Below, one piece after another: positions 43,550 through 59,041 of a stretch of DNA of 64,000 nucleotides (position 1 is the stretch's first letter; each line of letters begins with the position of its first letter). The translations under genes and the position numbers were made by a program. Origin of the DNA: Chrysoporthe austroafricana. Its lineage: Eukaryota > Ascomycota > Sordariomycetes > Diaporthales > Cryphonectriaceae. The stretch is taken from positions 2,296,342 through 2,360,341 of the forward strand of contig JYIP02000007.1 in assembly GCA_001051155.2 (NCBI GenBank). The letters run 5' to 3'. The notes beneath the pieces are model-generated. The model was not told the origin of the DNA and searched no databases. It saw only the letters and a program-made list of their open reading frames with translations.

Positions 43550-44849
43550 ATGCTTGTCTCCTTGACCGTCGGCAAGGTTGACGCCGGCGTCACTGTCCTC
43601 CTCACCCCGGACAAGCGACTCGTAAGTGTCACCACGGCATAAGCAAGTTCAGTCATGGCTCCGGATGTGCCAAAAACACGGACATTGTGTGACGCGATAT
43701 GTATCCAGCAGCTGACAATGACCTCAGATCGAGTTCCCATCCATCCTCCTCCCTCCCGACATTTCTTCCGGCTCTATCGTCGACATCACCGTTGGGCGCA
43801 ATACCGCCTCCGAGTCCGCAGCCGAGGAGCGCTTCCAAGCACTGCAAGACAAGATTTACAATGCATTCGGCGCTGCACTGCCGTCCACGCCGATTCTACG
43901 GTGCCGAAACGCGACACAGACCTCTGTCGTCCTGGAGTGGGATCCCATCCAGCTTGCAACGGCCGATCTGATCAGCCTGTCTCTGTATCGTAACAACAAC
44001 AAGGCTGGCACCATCCCGAAACCCTTGCAGATGCACACCACCAAGATCTCCGGCCTGGCGGTTGATACCCAGTATACCTTCCACCTGGTTCTGAGGACTA
44101 CTGCCGGCACGTATACGAGCGAGAAGGTCGATGTCCAGACGCACAAGATGACAGACCTGAGCGGCATCACGATCACCACCGGCATCCTGCCACAAGCTAT
44201 GCGCGAGAACCTGGCTGTGGCTGTAGAGAGGATCGGTGCCAAGATCGTGGATAGTGTGCGGATAGATACAACACATTTTGTCACCACCGAGGGGAGGGGC
44301 ATCCAGTGGGAGAAGGCGGTCGAGATGAACATCCCCGTGGTGCGGCCGGAGTGGGTAGACGCATGTGAGAAGAGTGGCAGGATCCTGGGCGTCACCAAGT
44401 TCTACCTAGATGCCCTGAGACCAGGCCCACCGAGCGAGGAGCGGCCAAGCACAGCAACTCAGCAGCAGCAGACGTCTTTCGCCGCGCCTGCGGCCGCCCC
44501 GACGCCGCCCGCGAAGGAGAAGGACCTGCCCGCGGCCCCACCCGCCGAGAACGGCGAGGGCAGCGGCGAGAAGGAAGGGGACAGCGAGAAGCCTGAGAAC
44601 GACTATGCTGCCCTGAACAAGGAAGAAGCCGTGGAGGGTGACGATAAGGACGAATCCGACGATGGTGAGGATGCAACTGAGGACAAGACGCAGGAAGACG
44701 CGGGGGACGAGCAGAAGTCAGGAGCGGCGGGCAAGGAGCAGAATCTGGCGGTGAGACCGAAAGCGGCGGCGTTCGAGGATCTGGATGACGACAAGGCGGC
44801 ACCATCGCCGGCAGCAAGTCGATCGTCATTCCAGGAGGTTCAGCTGTGA
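43550..44849 (+). CDS. chs5: Chs5, exomer subunit for chitin synthase export (FN3-BRCT)
   Basis: Core of the exomer coat that sorts chitin synthase III and other cargo from the trans-Golgi to the surface, working with ChAPs proteins and Arf1. Exons 43550-43621 and 43728-44849 give 397 aa. The N-terminal MLVSLTVGKVDAGVTVLLT dimerisation strand region crosses the intron into IEFPSILLPPDISSGSIVDI. A fibronectin type III domain follows at about 75-160 (TSVVLEWDPIQLATADLISL, then DTQYTFHLVLRTTAGTY), then a BRCT domain at about 167-260 (GITITTGILPQ, KIVDSVRIDTTHFVTTE, VVRPEWVDACEKSG). The last ~130 residues are Ala/Pro/Glu/Asp-rich low complexity, as in yeast Chs5. The 203-base gap to the convergent SDR gene must hold both 3' UTRs. 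Confidence 0.95.
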
Positions 44850-45052
44850 TCCCGTTCATCATGACTCTCACGAAGCGGACGATTGGTTGCTCTGTAAAAG
44901 TGTACTATTTGACGGTTGCTGTTGGACACTAGGGTCGGATGTGCGCTCGTCCTGGGAGGTGGTAGATACCATAATAGAACTGGGGCGCGATGATGGCCTT
45001 TACGACTGCGATGAGTATCCCTTCATCCATATCTCATCCCCGGATACCGTGC

Positions 45053-45874
45053 TCACGGCGAGATCTCCTCCCCCTTCCAGTCCCAACACCTACCCCTCCC
45101 ACTCAGTCCGACCTTACCGGTGACAACCTCCACCATCTTCTCTGCAGCATACGCGGGGTCAAACAGCTTCTCCTTGGGCATCGTCTCCCAGTATTCCCTC
45201 GATAGGTCTGTCTTCACGGTACCGGGGTGGTACGCAATTGCCATTGTCTTGTCGCCACTTCTCACCGACAGCTCGAGGTCGAAGGTCTTGGCCAGGCTGT
45301 TCACGGCCGCCTTGCTGCTGCGATAGCTATACCACCCGCCCTTCCGGTTGTCGCTCACGCTGCCCACGCGCGCGGACATGGCCACCCACGCCGCGTGGTC
45401 CGGCAGGCCGCCAGCCCGGTCCAGCGCGAGCCGTGTCTGCCGGCGCGGGAGGAGCCCGCCGAACCACTTCATCAGGAGCAGCGGGCCGAGCGTGTTCACG
45501 CGGTACGTCAGGAGCGCCTCCTCAGCATCGACTAGCTGGGCCGCCTTCTCCGGGCGAAGGATGCCCGGGCCCGCGAGGCACAAGTGCAGGTGATTCCCGA
45601 CCGGGGGGAAGAGCTGGGCCGCGCGCTCCGAGGCGGCCCGGATGGTGGCCTCGTCCGTCACGTCGAGTGTAAGCACGTGCAGGCGGCCGGCGGGCGAGGG
45701 GTCGTCGGCGCTGGGCGGTGGAGGGAGGCCCGCAAGGAGGCTGGATTTCACGGCGGAGGGGTCGCGGCGTGCGGTGGCTATGATGGGGACGGTCGTGGTG
45801 CGGAGGAGGTGTCGCGTCAGGGCGTGACCTATGCCGCGGCTGGACGGTGTGATGAGGATCCAGGGACGGGACAT
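45053..45874 (-). CDS. Short-chain dehydrogenase/reductase (SDR), CsgA-like
   Basis: NAD(P)-dependent oxidoreductase with a Rossmann fold; substrate unknown. Single exon, 273 aa, near the usual ~250. The cofactor loop is ILITPSSRGIGHALTRHLL (Ser/Gly-rich variant of TGxxxGIG, residues 6-24), and LDVTD (70-74) supplies the conserved Asp that contacts adenine. Catalytic residues are Ser167 (AMSARVGS) and the Tyr184-x-x-x-Lys188 pair in WYSYRSSKAA. AYHPGTVKTDLS is the conserved PG-TxT segment after the active site. The C-terminal WDWKGEEISP and overall order fit the CsgA-like classical SDRs. No targeting signal. Convergent with chs5, with no pathway link visible. Confidence 0.92.
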   Translation of the reverse strand: MSRPWILITPSSRGIGHALTRHLLRTTTVPIIATARRDPSAVKSSLLAGLPPPPSADDPSPAGRLHVLTLDVTDEATIRAASERAAQLFPPVGNHLHLCLAGPGILRPEKAAQLVDAEEALLTYRVNTLGPLLLMKWFGGLLPRRQTRLALDRAGGLPDHAAWVAMSARVGSVSDNRKGGWYSYRSSKAAVNSLAKTFDLELSVRSGDKTMAIAYHPGTVKTDLSREYWETMPKEKLFDPAYAAEKMVEVVTGKVGLSGRGRCWDWKGEEISP

Positions 45875-47737
45875 CGTGGGGAGGGGTGAGAGAGGTATTG
45901 TGGTGACCGGCGGCTGAGCCGAGCTGAAGGGTTAGTGGTTCATGAGGGGAGGACGGTTGCGTCCTTTGCTCCCAAAGGATACTCATCCCGAAGGGCCATT
46001 AGGCCCCTCTGGAGCTATCATGTTGCTTTCTACTATGTACGCATCATATCTATTCTAAAATAAGGGTCCTGCCCGGCTACTGCAGGGCACAATTAGGAGC
46101 CGCCCTTTAGTCGACGTCATGCGGCTTCGTGCAAGGATGCAAGTCCTAACCCACCGTCACCTCAACCGGACGAACCTTGTGAAGCACAACCATCGTTTCC
46201 TTCTGCATCCGTCCACCTGTGCTCTGTCCTCAGGTTTCCTTGCTACAGCAGACACGGCCACGTCTGTAGTCCACAGTGGGGCCACGACTCAGGTGTGTGC
46301 GAGACACACACAGGGCTCCCGCTCGTGGTGATGAACTGAGCGAGGACCGCTTGTGACAAGACGTCAGGTCAGCACAACTCAATGAGCTGCCCATCACAGC
46401 AGGCCGAGAGTCAAAGCGATTTGGACGAATCATGATCAGGGCACATATGTACGGACGTACGTGACTTCGGTGCCTCTTACATTCCACATTCTGGCTCAGC
46501 ACAGCAGAAAGCCTTCAAAGCGTAAGGGAGCCCTGACCTATACTACATTCTAAACGTGGACCACTCCCCTGGATCACGTACTCGCCGGATATTCATGTAT
46601 GCTTGCACTTAGTTATGCATTCACATAGATAATCGTCAATGATCTCAGTGGTCAATCGCTGCGCAGCGCAAGGCGGTAGATAGTTGCACATCATGTCCCG
46701 GGTGATCAGAACAGTAGAGAAGTAGAACCCTGGTTACCATGCTGGCGGTTCGCCCGGAGAGGCTACGTCCGTTGCAGAGCATACCATAGAACGCGGTGAG
46801 GTAGCGTTCGAGATTGCAGGAATGTGCGGCTGCAGAGCCAAGGGATTGGACGAGGCTCGCAGACAAGCGTCTGTGCAAAAAGGACCCGGTGGTGGTTGTG
46901 TGGTAGAACGCGGATGAAACAAAGATGCAACGAGCTCGTAAGGAGACTGACGACAGACACTCCCCGGCCATTCCGGATAGGGCAGTGAATGCCAGGTAGC
47001 AGATTACATAATGCTCGTACCTTGCACCCGCCGAGGCCCAAGAGTTATACGGAGTATCTGTTTGGTCCGTTGAGATCCGAAAGTGCTGCACTGCCACCTG
47101 ACGACCGCAGAGCAGAGAGGCGAGGCCTTGGTGGCCCGAGGCAGACGCGTCCGTAATGCTCCACAGAGGCTCAGCTCTTGGGGTCGGAGAGGCAACCTGG
47201 CAATGACGAAGCGAGGCCTTTGGGTTGGCTGGTTGTGAGCGCTGCTTTGGCGGAGGTTGGGCCTTTGAGCGCACATGGGGGGCGTTGATAGCTGGGGCGA
47301 GCAGAGGCATCCTATCTGGACACCCAGTTTTCTGATAGTGTGCACAGGCTGGTCAGTATGTGCATCACTAACAATCACAGGGTCTTCAGCGTTAGGCGGT
47401 GGCGCGAACCCAGACCCAGGTCAGACCTGTTTCGGGGACCACCCTGGCTCTCTCTGCCAGCCAGCCTGCTGCCCTACCCTGCCCTGCCCTGCCCCAACCA
47501 GAGGCAAAGCGTCTCACCTGTCTGTCCATCAACTACCCTCTCCTTCCGCGACCCTCTTCCTGCTGCCAAGCTCAACCTCCTCTTCTTCCCTCTACCTGAG
47601 TAGCCCCGACGATACCCTTCACCCGCAGCCAATCCATCACAGTCGAACGAACAGACCCAAGTCCATCGCGACGACAATCTTCGGCCTCTCGCAGCCCACC
47701 CACATTGCATTCCTGCATTCCAGAACCCTCCGCAACA
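45875..47737. other. Intergenic region between SDR and synaptobrevin genes
   Basis: This 1.86-kb region between divergent starts holds the SDR promoter on the left and the synaptobrevin leader, pyrimidine-rich, at about 47450-47737. A minus-strand frame of 221 codons (46645-47310) overlaps other frames and has no recognisable content, so it is not annotated. Confidence 0.45.
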
Positions 47738-48677
47738 ATGGCCGACGGACGCTACGACCCCGACGCCCGCTACCCGGGCGAGAATGCCCAGTCCAGCGAC
47801 CCAAGAATCGCACAGATCCAGGGAGTAAGTACAGATTCGAGCGCTTCATCCTGATTTCTTGATTTCCGCGGTCGAAATGCGGAGAGGCCTGCGGCCTTGA
47901 ACGACCCGACGCGGCCACCCACGTCAGCACCGTGTTTACCTTGACTGCGTCGGCTCGACCGGTGACGATGGCGATGGCGACCACGAGGCGGCTGCTGTGC
48001 CCCCGTGCGACAGTCGAACCAGGCAAGCCGGCGCATGACGCATTTTGGTCGTGACCGTGCTGGTGTCACCCGCTGTCGCGGACAGTTGGACATCAATAAA
48101 TGCCGTGTCCCAGGCACTGCCGGGGAGCGCCAGCCAAGCCTGGGCCTCATCGCGGCCTCCCAAAGATGGCTCTGCCGCGACAACCCACCGCCACCTGCCG
48201 GGCCTACACTTACGACGAGGCCTCGTCGACGCGAACCCCTACGCCCACACCTTCGGACCTCTCGAGGAGGAGAGAAGTGACTGAGCCTCCCAGCTGTGCG
48301 GGTGCAGAGAGGGCTGACATCATTCTTCCCCGCAGAACATGCAGAGCACTATCAACACCATGCGCAACAACATCAACATGGCCAACGAGCGCGGCGAGAA
48401 CATCGACAGACTGCAAGATAAGACGGACAACCTGGCTGTGTCGGCCCAAGGCTTTCGCCGCGGTGCCAACCGGGTCAGGAAGCAGATGTGGTGGAAGGAC
48501 ATGAAGATGCGCATGTGCATTATTGCCGGCATCATCATCCTCATTTTGATTATCGTCCTACCGAGTAAGTGGCGACACTCCAGCCTGCTTCCGCTGCGGC
48601 GGTGTGCTATCACCCGAATATTGAACCGCAGGGGTCGGCTAACAAAGACGCTTGCAGTCGTTTTTACCAAGCATTAA
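47738..48677 (+). CDS. snc1: Synaptobrevin-type R-SNARE (Snc1/Snc2-like)
   Basis: Vesicle R-SNARE for fusion of secretory vesicles with the plasma membrane and for endocytic recycling. Exons 47738-47824, 48336-48564 and 48658-48677 give 111 aa. The variable N-terminus ([20 protein letters not shown]) precedes a SNARE helix at about 25-82, with zero-layer Arg48 in ANERGEN, followed by [21 protein letters not shown] juxtamembrane [13 protein letters not shown] block and a C-terminal transmembrane anchor ([16 protein letters not shown]) come next. The last exon adds only the luminal VFTKH, completing an Ile across the junction. Intron 1 is 511 nt, much longer than the others in this window, but its ends fit and the join keeps heptad register. 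This is the standard single fungal secretory VAMP. Confidence 0.95.
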
Positions 48678-53612
<4,935 letters not shown>

Positions 53613-54129
53613 AGAGCATGCTGGAAAAATCGGGGGGTTTAGAATGTTTGAATTGTGTGTTTGCAGGCATCTGGCGTTCTGGAAAAAGTTTTAACGGGCA
53701 CTTTATCGACAGGTGATACTCATGGGGGGTATCAGAGCGATGTACGATTTGAGTTCGACTACTGACTTATGATGTCGTGGGACGTTTCCACGTCCGGTGG
53801 TTCATGGCTGGCACTATGTAAAGACAGTCCGCTTAGAGGGAGAATTAGATAATGAGTGCCTTTCGTGCCTTCTGAGCTGGACAAACTACTCTCCTGTAAA
53901 CGAGCGGAATGTCGTGCAGCAGACCAGGTCCTGCGTATGGTCGCTGGCCCACCCAGTAGCTGCGAGATCCGCCTGTCAACATGACGCACGGTCGAAATCT
54001 TTGGTCGCTTACATAAGCGACCCACGCTGAGCCAAACTTCACGCTTCACAGGTCGCACTGCAAAGCATCCTGATCCGCTACCCAGCGACAACAGTCGACG
54101 GTCCTGCCCGCGCGCAAATCTCGCTCACG
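53613..54129. other. Intergenic region, arg-6 to mitochondrial uS14
   Basis: A 517-base spacer with the arg-6 3' UTR and the promoter of the next gene. Nothing else was recognised. Confidence 0.45.
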
Positions 54130-54824
54130 ATGTCGATGTTCCGATCGAAGAAGCTCGACCTGGGCTGCTTCGTCAACATCAAGATCATCCGCGACCACAC
54201 GAAGCGGAAGGTGTACGAGAAGTACGAAACCGAGAGGTAATGCGCCCTGCCTGCTCCTCTGCCTTGTCCAAAACTACCAGCGCGGTCCGCAGGCGGCTGC
54301 CCGCCCCGGCGAGCAGACTGCGGAGACGAAAGGCTGCTGGACCGTTGGGGTGGCGGTGTGGGTGTTTCTCAGACTTGGTTGGGACATGTGCTAATGGGAA
54401 CTGGTGGTGGTTGTCTAGGCAAGCCCTCCGCTACATCATCCGCAACACGACCCTCCCCCCGGCCGTCCGCGCTGAGGCGCAGCTCCAGCTCACGCAGATG
54501 CACTGCTATACGAACCCGACGCAGATAAGGAACCGGTGTATACTGGGTGGCAAAGGGAGGGGTATCTTCAGGGACTTCAAGATGTCGCGGGTAGGTTTTT
54601 TCTTCCCCTTCCCCCGTCCTCCCGCCCGGCTCCTCTGTGTACGGGGCGGGGTGTCCTGGGAATATGGGGAGGCTGGGGCTGCGAGCGGGTAGCCGGCGGC
54701 GCGGGAGCTGGCTCGGGGCGGCGCAGGGCAGAACAATCAACACTAACGGTTCGCGCGACAGTACAACTTCCGTCTACAGGCTATCGCCGGGTCGCTGCCT
54801 GGCGTGCAGAAGGCGAGCTGGTAG
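54130..54824 (+). CDS. mrp2: Mitochondrial small-subunit ribosomal protein uS14m (Mrp2)
   Basis: Component of the mitochondrial 37S ribosomal subunit head. Exons 54130-54236, 54419-54590 and 54762-54824 give 113 aa, matching yeast Mrp2 (about 115 aa). The N-terminus MSMFRSKKLDLGCFVNIKII is short and basic. The central region reads KRKVYEKYETERQALRYIIR, NTTLPPAVRAEAQLQLTQM and the S14 signature block NRCILGGKGRGIFRDFKMSR. Exon 3 gives YNFRLQAIAGSLPGVQKASW, the conserved C-terminal end of S14 proteins, directly before the stop. All junctions preserve frame. A second in-frame ATG lies two codons downstream and is equally possible. The zinc-binding cysteines of some bacterial S14 forms are absent, as expected for mitochondrial S14. 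Confidence 0.93.
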
Positions 54825-55546
54825 GCGGGGACTGGTAAAGGCAGACGGGGGACCGTCAAGAGCTGGCATTTCCCTCTCGACGAGTCGATCTGGCCGCTGC
54901 TCCTTCTCAGAAAGGACCTCCAAAGGGCCTGCGAGAACTGGCTACGGCCAAAGAGCAGATGGGATGATAACCAGCAGTGAAGGAAGAGAGAAAGGGGAAG
55001 GGGGTTCAAGGTCAGCCCATGAGAGGTTGGACTACCTGTACAAAACCGGTCAGAGCAAGGCAGCCCTGTGAAATGCTGGAGAAAAACAAGAAAGCGAGAT
55101 AATTTGCCTCCCAGGTTGGCAATGTCGACGATCTCAGGTAGTTAGCTATCTAAGGGCGTTCATTCACTTGGGGCTGGGCAGCTGCAGCCTCTCGCTTAGC
55201 TTTCGTATCCAACACAAACCCAAACGGACCAACACGCCCAGGCCGAATCATCTCCAACAGAATTCGAGTTTTTTTTTTGTCATTCTATCTGGCAGTGCCT
55301 TCACCCTATATCTGAGAGGGCGTTCCTCCCCTCTTTTCTACCAGGTTTGCTCCACGCGCCCTCTATTGCTCACCTGGGCACCTCTGTTCTTCCCACTCAC
55401 TCGCCGCTCTTTTGCAGAACGAAACAGCTCAGGAGTATCGCCTTCTCTAGAAGCCCAATAGACTCTAGGTCTCCTCTATCTAGCCTCTTCCCAGTCCTCA
55501 TCAGAGCCCAGACGCATCACCGACACCCCGCGCAGCAATCGCCAAG
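54825..55546. other. Intergenic region upstream of the Arb2-domain gene
   Basis: Pyrimidine-rich from about 55260 to 55470, as expected for a fungal promoter and leader. No gene was supported. Confidence 0.45.
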
Positions 55547-57032
55547 ATGTTTCGCCGCCGCTGGTCAGGTCTGCCTGATGACCCTGATTTCCCTGCCGAC
55601 CTCGCAAAGCTTGGGTAAGTCTGAATAGCCGTCCAATCCTGTCTCCCTCCTGGTGGTCCAACACCATCGTCCTCTCAGCACCTGGCCCCCAGCTCAGGCT
55701 AACACGGCCGCAGCTACTTCATCAACGAGGTCGACGAGATCCGCTCCACCACTCATCCCAAGCAATACTTCAACTACTTCCTCAGCAAGAGCATGCGCAT
55801 CAACGACCGCCAGCGATTCGCCTTCAACCTCGCGGTTGTCGACATCATCCACAAGCGCCTGGCCGCCCTGGGCCTCACCATTCTGACCCTCCCGCTGTCT
55901 ACGCCGGTCACTAGACCACACGTGCCAATCTTCGTCTCGTCTGGCCTCAGCGCCAAGCCGCGCGTCGTCGTCATCGTCGGCGAGTGCGAGCAGGACCTCG
56001 GCGTCCTCGCACACCGGGTCGTCAGCGGCCGCGGCGGCGTCGACGAGGGCAGCATGGTCTCGGTCGTCCGGGCCCTGCTGGCGCAGGAGGCCGCCGGCAC
56101 GGACACGGGCGTCGTGCTGGCGAACGCCGGCGAGAACTGGTGGTGGCCCGAGGGTGGCCGCGCCCTGTGCTACCGCCAGAGCATGGCCGTGCGCATGAAG
56201 AGCAGCGTCCACCGGGGCGTGTGGTACGACGCCCGCGTCAACGGCGTCATCGGCAACAGGGACGCCAGCGCACACGTCCGCTCCGTCTTCGAGACCGTCC
56301 TCGCCAGTTCGGAGTTCGTGGCTGAGGGCGCGACGCTCGAGGTCATCGGCGTCTCGAATGGCGCCGTCGCCGTCGAGCAGTACCTCGAGGCCAACTGGGA
56401 GCGCTGGGGCGACCGCATCGGGTGCCTGGCGCTGGTGGCCGGCGGCATGGGATCCGCCGAGGTAGTGAGCGAGGATTTCGCCAAGTTCCTCCGCGAGGTA
56501 AAGTGCCCCCTCCCCTCGCCTCACCCCTCTATTTCAACAATCAGGTTGGGAGCCGCTCCGACTGACCCACTCACAGAAGGCTCGTATCTACGTGACCAAC
56601 TGCGCCGATCCTGGTACGCCCATCGCCAACAGTGACGGCAATCCAGCTGCGCTTACCTTCACACGCTATGGCTGCCCCGTGCTCTCGTCTGGCGAGCCGT
56701 ACCACACCGAGCTCACCCTCATCAAGGCGAAGGGCCATATCCTGCCGTGGATGGAGGAGGTATACAAGGTAGGCAAAGACTACGTCCACCCGGTCATGGA
56801 TGTCACGTACAAGGATGAAGAGCTCGAGGCGATGAACCAATGGCCTGCCGACCCGAAGTTTCTCCCTCCTGGAGAAGCCGGTGAGGAGGCGGGCCGCATT
56901 GAGGGCGAGGCCGAGGTGGAGGATGCGGATGCGGATGCGGATGGTGTCGAGTTCATCAGCCGCGAGGAGTGGGAGCGGCTCGGGAAGAAAGACGGTTTTG
57001 GTGCCGGCCCGAGCAGCGCCGCCGGTATTTAA
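55547..57032 (+). CDS. Arb2-domain protein (alpha/beta-hydrolase-like fold)
   Basis: Contains an Arb2 domain, named for the fission yeast Argonaute-chaperone subunit Arb2 and also found at the C-terminus of Hda1-type deacetylases and in FAM172. Exons 55547-55614, 55714-56497 and 56577-57032 give 435 aa. The N-terminus MFRRRWSGLPDDPDFPADLA is followed across the splice by KLGYFINEVDEIRSTTHPKQ, the conserved opening of the family. A hydrolase-like elbow IGVSNGAVAVEQYL (about 267-280) and GCLALVAGG strand mark the fold. The C-terminal region from about 350 has a conserved-looking KGHILPWMEEVYK block, then an acidic tail with D-A repeats. Whether it acts in an RNAi complex is unknown; stand-alone fungal Arb2 proteins are mostly uncharacterised. 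The gene converges on the mitochondrial protein gene. Confidence 0.88.
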
Positions 57033-57346
57033 GCACCCGCCCCTGGACAGGAGATGACGGCATATTGGGTCTTCCTTCCGTTCTTCGTCGGCTGCATCCT
57101 CGTTGGCCTCGAGGCCTGGCCGGGCACTGGCTGCATTGCTACCTGGCGACAGCAAGGGCGTCAACACCTTATGACTTGTAGGAGATTCAGAGTCTATTTT
57201 TCAGTACCGCTAGCAGAACGGTAGATTTAAATGGACTGGTACGGCAAACGGCACTGTATTTCTGCCTCTAATATTGTCCACCTGCTGGGATTAGAGGAGT
57301 AGTATATACCTTCTTGTGCTACGTTGTTTTGATCTCCATGGTATCC
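57033..57346. other. Convergent 3' intergenic region
   Basis: The 314 bases between the stop codons of two convergent genes. It must hold both 3' UTRs; no other feature was seen. Confidence 0.5.
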
Positions 57347-59041
57347 TCATGCTTTCACGAGTCCCGACATCAAGCCGGCGTTCGGCTTCTGCAGGTCCTC
57401 GAGTATATCCTGTGCTCTTCTTGTCCTCTCGCCGACAACCTTCTCCTCCGCGGCCCATCTGCCCACGTTCTCCTCCACCCTGCTTCCAGACCATAAGCCG
57501 AACCACCCCGCGGGCAGCTTCTTCCCGCCGGCTCTCGCGGCCTCCTCCTCGCTAACCATCCGCCTCACCATGGCAGCCCAGTTGTCCAGGCCAGACACCA
57601 GGCACTCCCGGCAGGTCTTCTTGGCGCCGGCGTCGCCCTTCCTCTGGTCGATGACCTTGTGGAGCTCCTCCTCGGCGAGGTCGACACCCTCCCTCGTCCA
57701 CGCGAGCCCGTCTTCCCGCGTCGAGGTCTGGAGGGTGAACATGATCTCGCCGATATGCAGGTGCAGGGCGGCCTCCTCACAGAGCTCCTTGCTGTCGCGG
57801 ACGGGCGGCGACGTGCCGTCTGGCGGCGGCGGCGGGTAGGCTGGCGGCCTGAAGAAGTCGAGGGCCGTCTGGACAGGCCCCTTGTGGTCGAGGAAGGTAA
57901 CGTCGGCGGCGGGATCTCGCGGTGCTTCGGAGGATAGGGACCGCCGGGCCTGGAGTATGGAGATGAGGATGGGCAGGGCGGCGGACACGTCCCCGTGGCG
58001 CGCCTTGAATGTTGCCAGCGCAGTGAGGGACGTAAGGAGGTTCGCGGAGAGCGGCCGCCCCGCCCCATCGCGCAGGACCGCCGTCTTGGGGTCGAGCAGG
58101 GGCGGTGCGCCGGGCGTGCGAATCTCCTCAACCGCCATATTCAGCGCGTCCTCGTACATGATGGCGGCGGGCCCGACGGCGCCCTTGAACTCGAGCCAGG
58201 TCGCGTACGACAGCACGGCGTCCATGCGCTGCCTGGTGGTGAGCCCCTCGGTCGCTATGAGCTTCAGGTACATCTCGTCCGGGCTCGGGAACCCCGCGGG
58301 CACGCAGTCCTCTTCCCGCGGCGCCGAGCTCGCGCCCGGCGGGATGGGCTTCGGGAAGGGGTTGGAGGGGCCCCTGACGACGTCGGGCGGGAAGGCGATA
58401 CCCCTGGTCCTGTCCAGCACCCAGCCGTCCACGTGCTCCGCGGCCTGGCAGTACAGCAGAAGGGCCTCGTAGTAGCCGCGCCTCCACGGCTCGGGCATGG
58501 CAGAGATGTCCTTGGCGCCGGGCGGCCGCCCCGGGCCGACCAGGTCCTTCAGGCCGGCCCCGTCCCCCCTAGGGTCCTCCAGGCGGCCGAGGGCGTCCCG
58601 CAGCATCTGCACGATCCTGACCCAGTCCTCCACGACGGCGTCGGTCCTCGCCCTCTCGGCCTCGGCGCCGCGCTTCAGCATGCGCGTCCAGAACGACCAC
58701 TCGTGGGGTGTCGGGGACCGCCGCTCCATGAACTCCTGCTGGACGGCGTAGCCGGCGCCGACGAAGCAGAAGGCGATGGCCCACAGGTAGACGGTCCACT
58801 TAGCGGCGAGGCCGACCTCGCGGCGGATCCAGGCCTTGCGCTCGGTGGTGAGGTAGCGCCACTGCTGGCGCTGGAAGCGGTGGCGGGAGGGGATCGAGAG
58901 GAAGGGCAGCTGCGGGCGGCCCCTGGAGGGGGAGGCGGAGGAGTAGGGGGCGTCATGCGCAAAGGTGCGGATCGAGGTGTCGGCGGGGGCGGGGTGCGCG
59001 AGCTGCCGGAGGAGCAGCCGGCGGATGAGGCGCGAGCGCAT
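57347..59041 (-). CDS. Conserved fungal mitochondrial membrane protein with TPR-like repeats
   Basis: Uninterrupted 564-aa frame. The N-terminus MRSRLIRRLLLRQLAHPAPA is Arg-rich and acid-free, a strong mitochondrial presequence. A single transmembrane segment (KWTVYLWAIAFCFVGAGYAV, about 81-100) follows, so an inner-membrane anchor is likely. The rest is helical with TPR-like pairs, for example RMDAVLSYATWLEFKGAVGP, AAIMYEDALNMAVEEI and ALATFKARHGDVSAALPILI; a Cys-x-x-Cys (TCREC) lies near 496-500. The family seems widely conserved in filamentous fungi, and I recall databases carrying transporter-like names for it, which this topology does not support. No enzymatic motif was seen. The 430-codon plus-strand frame across it is a shadow of GC-rich coding sequence. 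Confidence 0.85.
   Translation of the reverse strand: MRSRLIRRLLLRQLAHPAPADTSIRTFAHDAPYSSASPSRGRPQLPFLSIPSRHRFQRQQWRYLTTERKAWIRREVGLAAKWTVYLWAIAFCFVGAGYAVQQEFMERRSPTPHEWSFWTRMLKRGAEAERARTDAVVEDWVRIVQMLRDALGRLEDPRGDGAGLKDLVGPGRPPGAKDISAMPEPWRRGYYEALLLYCQAAEHVDGWVLDRTRGIAFPPDVVRGPSNPFPKPIPPGASSAPREEDCVPAGFPSPDEMYLKLIATEGLTTRQRMDAVLSYATWLEFKGAVGPAAIMYEDALNMAVEEIRTPGAPPLLDPKTAVLRDGAGRPLSANLLTSLTALATFKARHGDVSAALPILISILQARRSLSSEAPRDPAADVTFLDHKGPVQTALDFFRPPAYPPPPPDGTSPPVRDSKELCEEAALHLHIGEIMFTLQTSTREDGLAWTREGVDLAEEELHKVIDQRKGDAGAKKTCRECLVSGLDNWAAMVRRMVSEEEAARAGGKKLPAGWFGLWSGSRVEENVGRWAAEEKVVGERTRRAQDILEDLQKPNAGLMSGLVKA

Noticed and set aside
46645..47310. 221-codon minus-strand frame
   Set aside because: Several overlapping frames on the same strand are equally open and none shows a domain, signal or splice partner.
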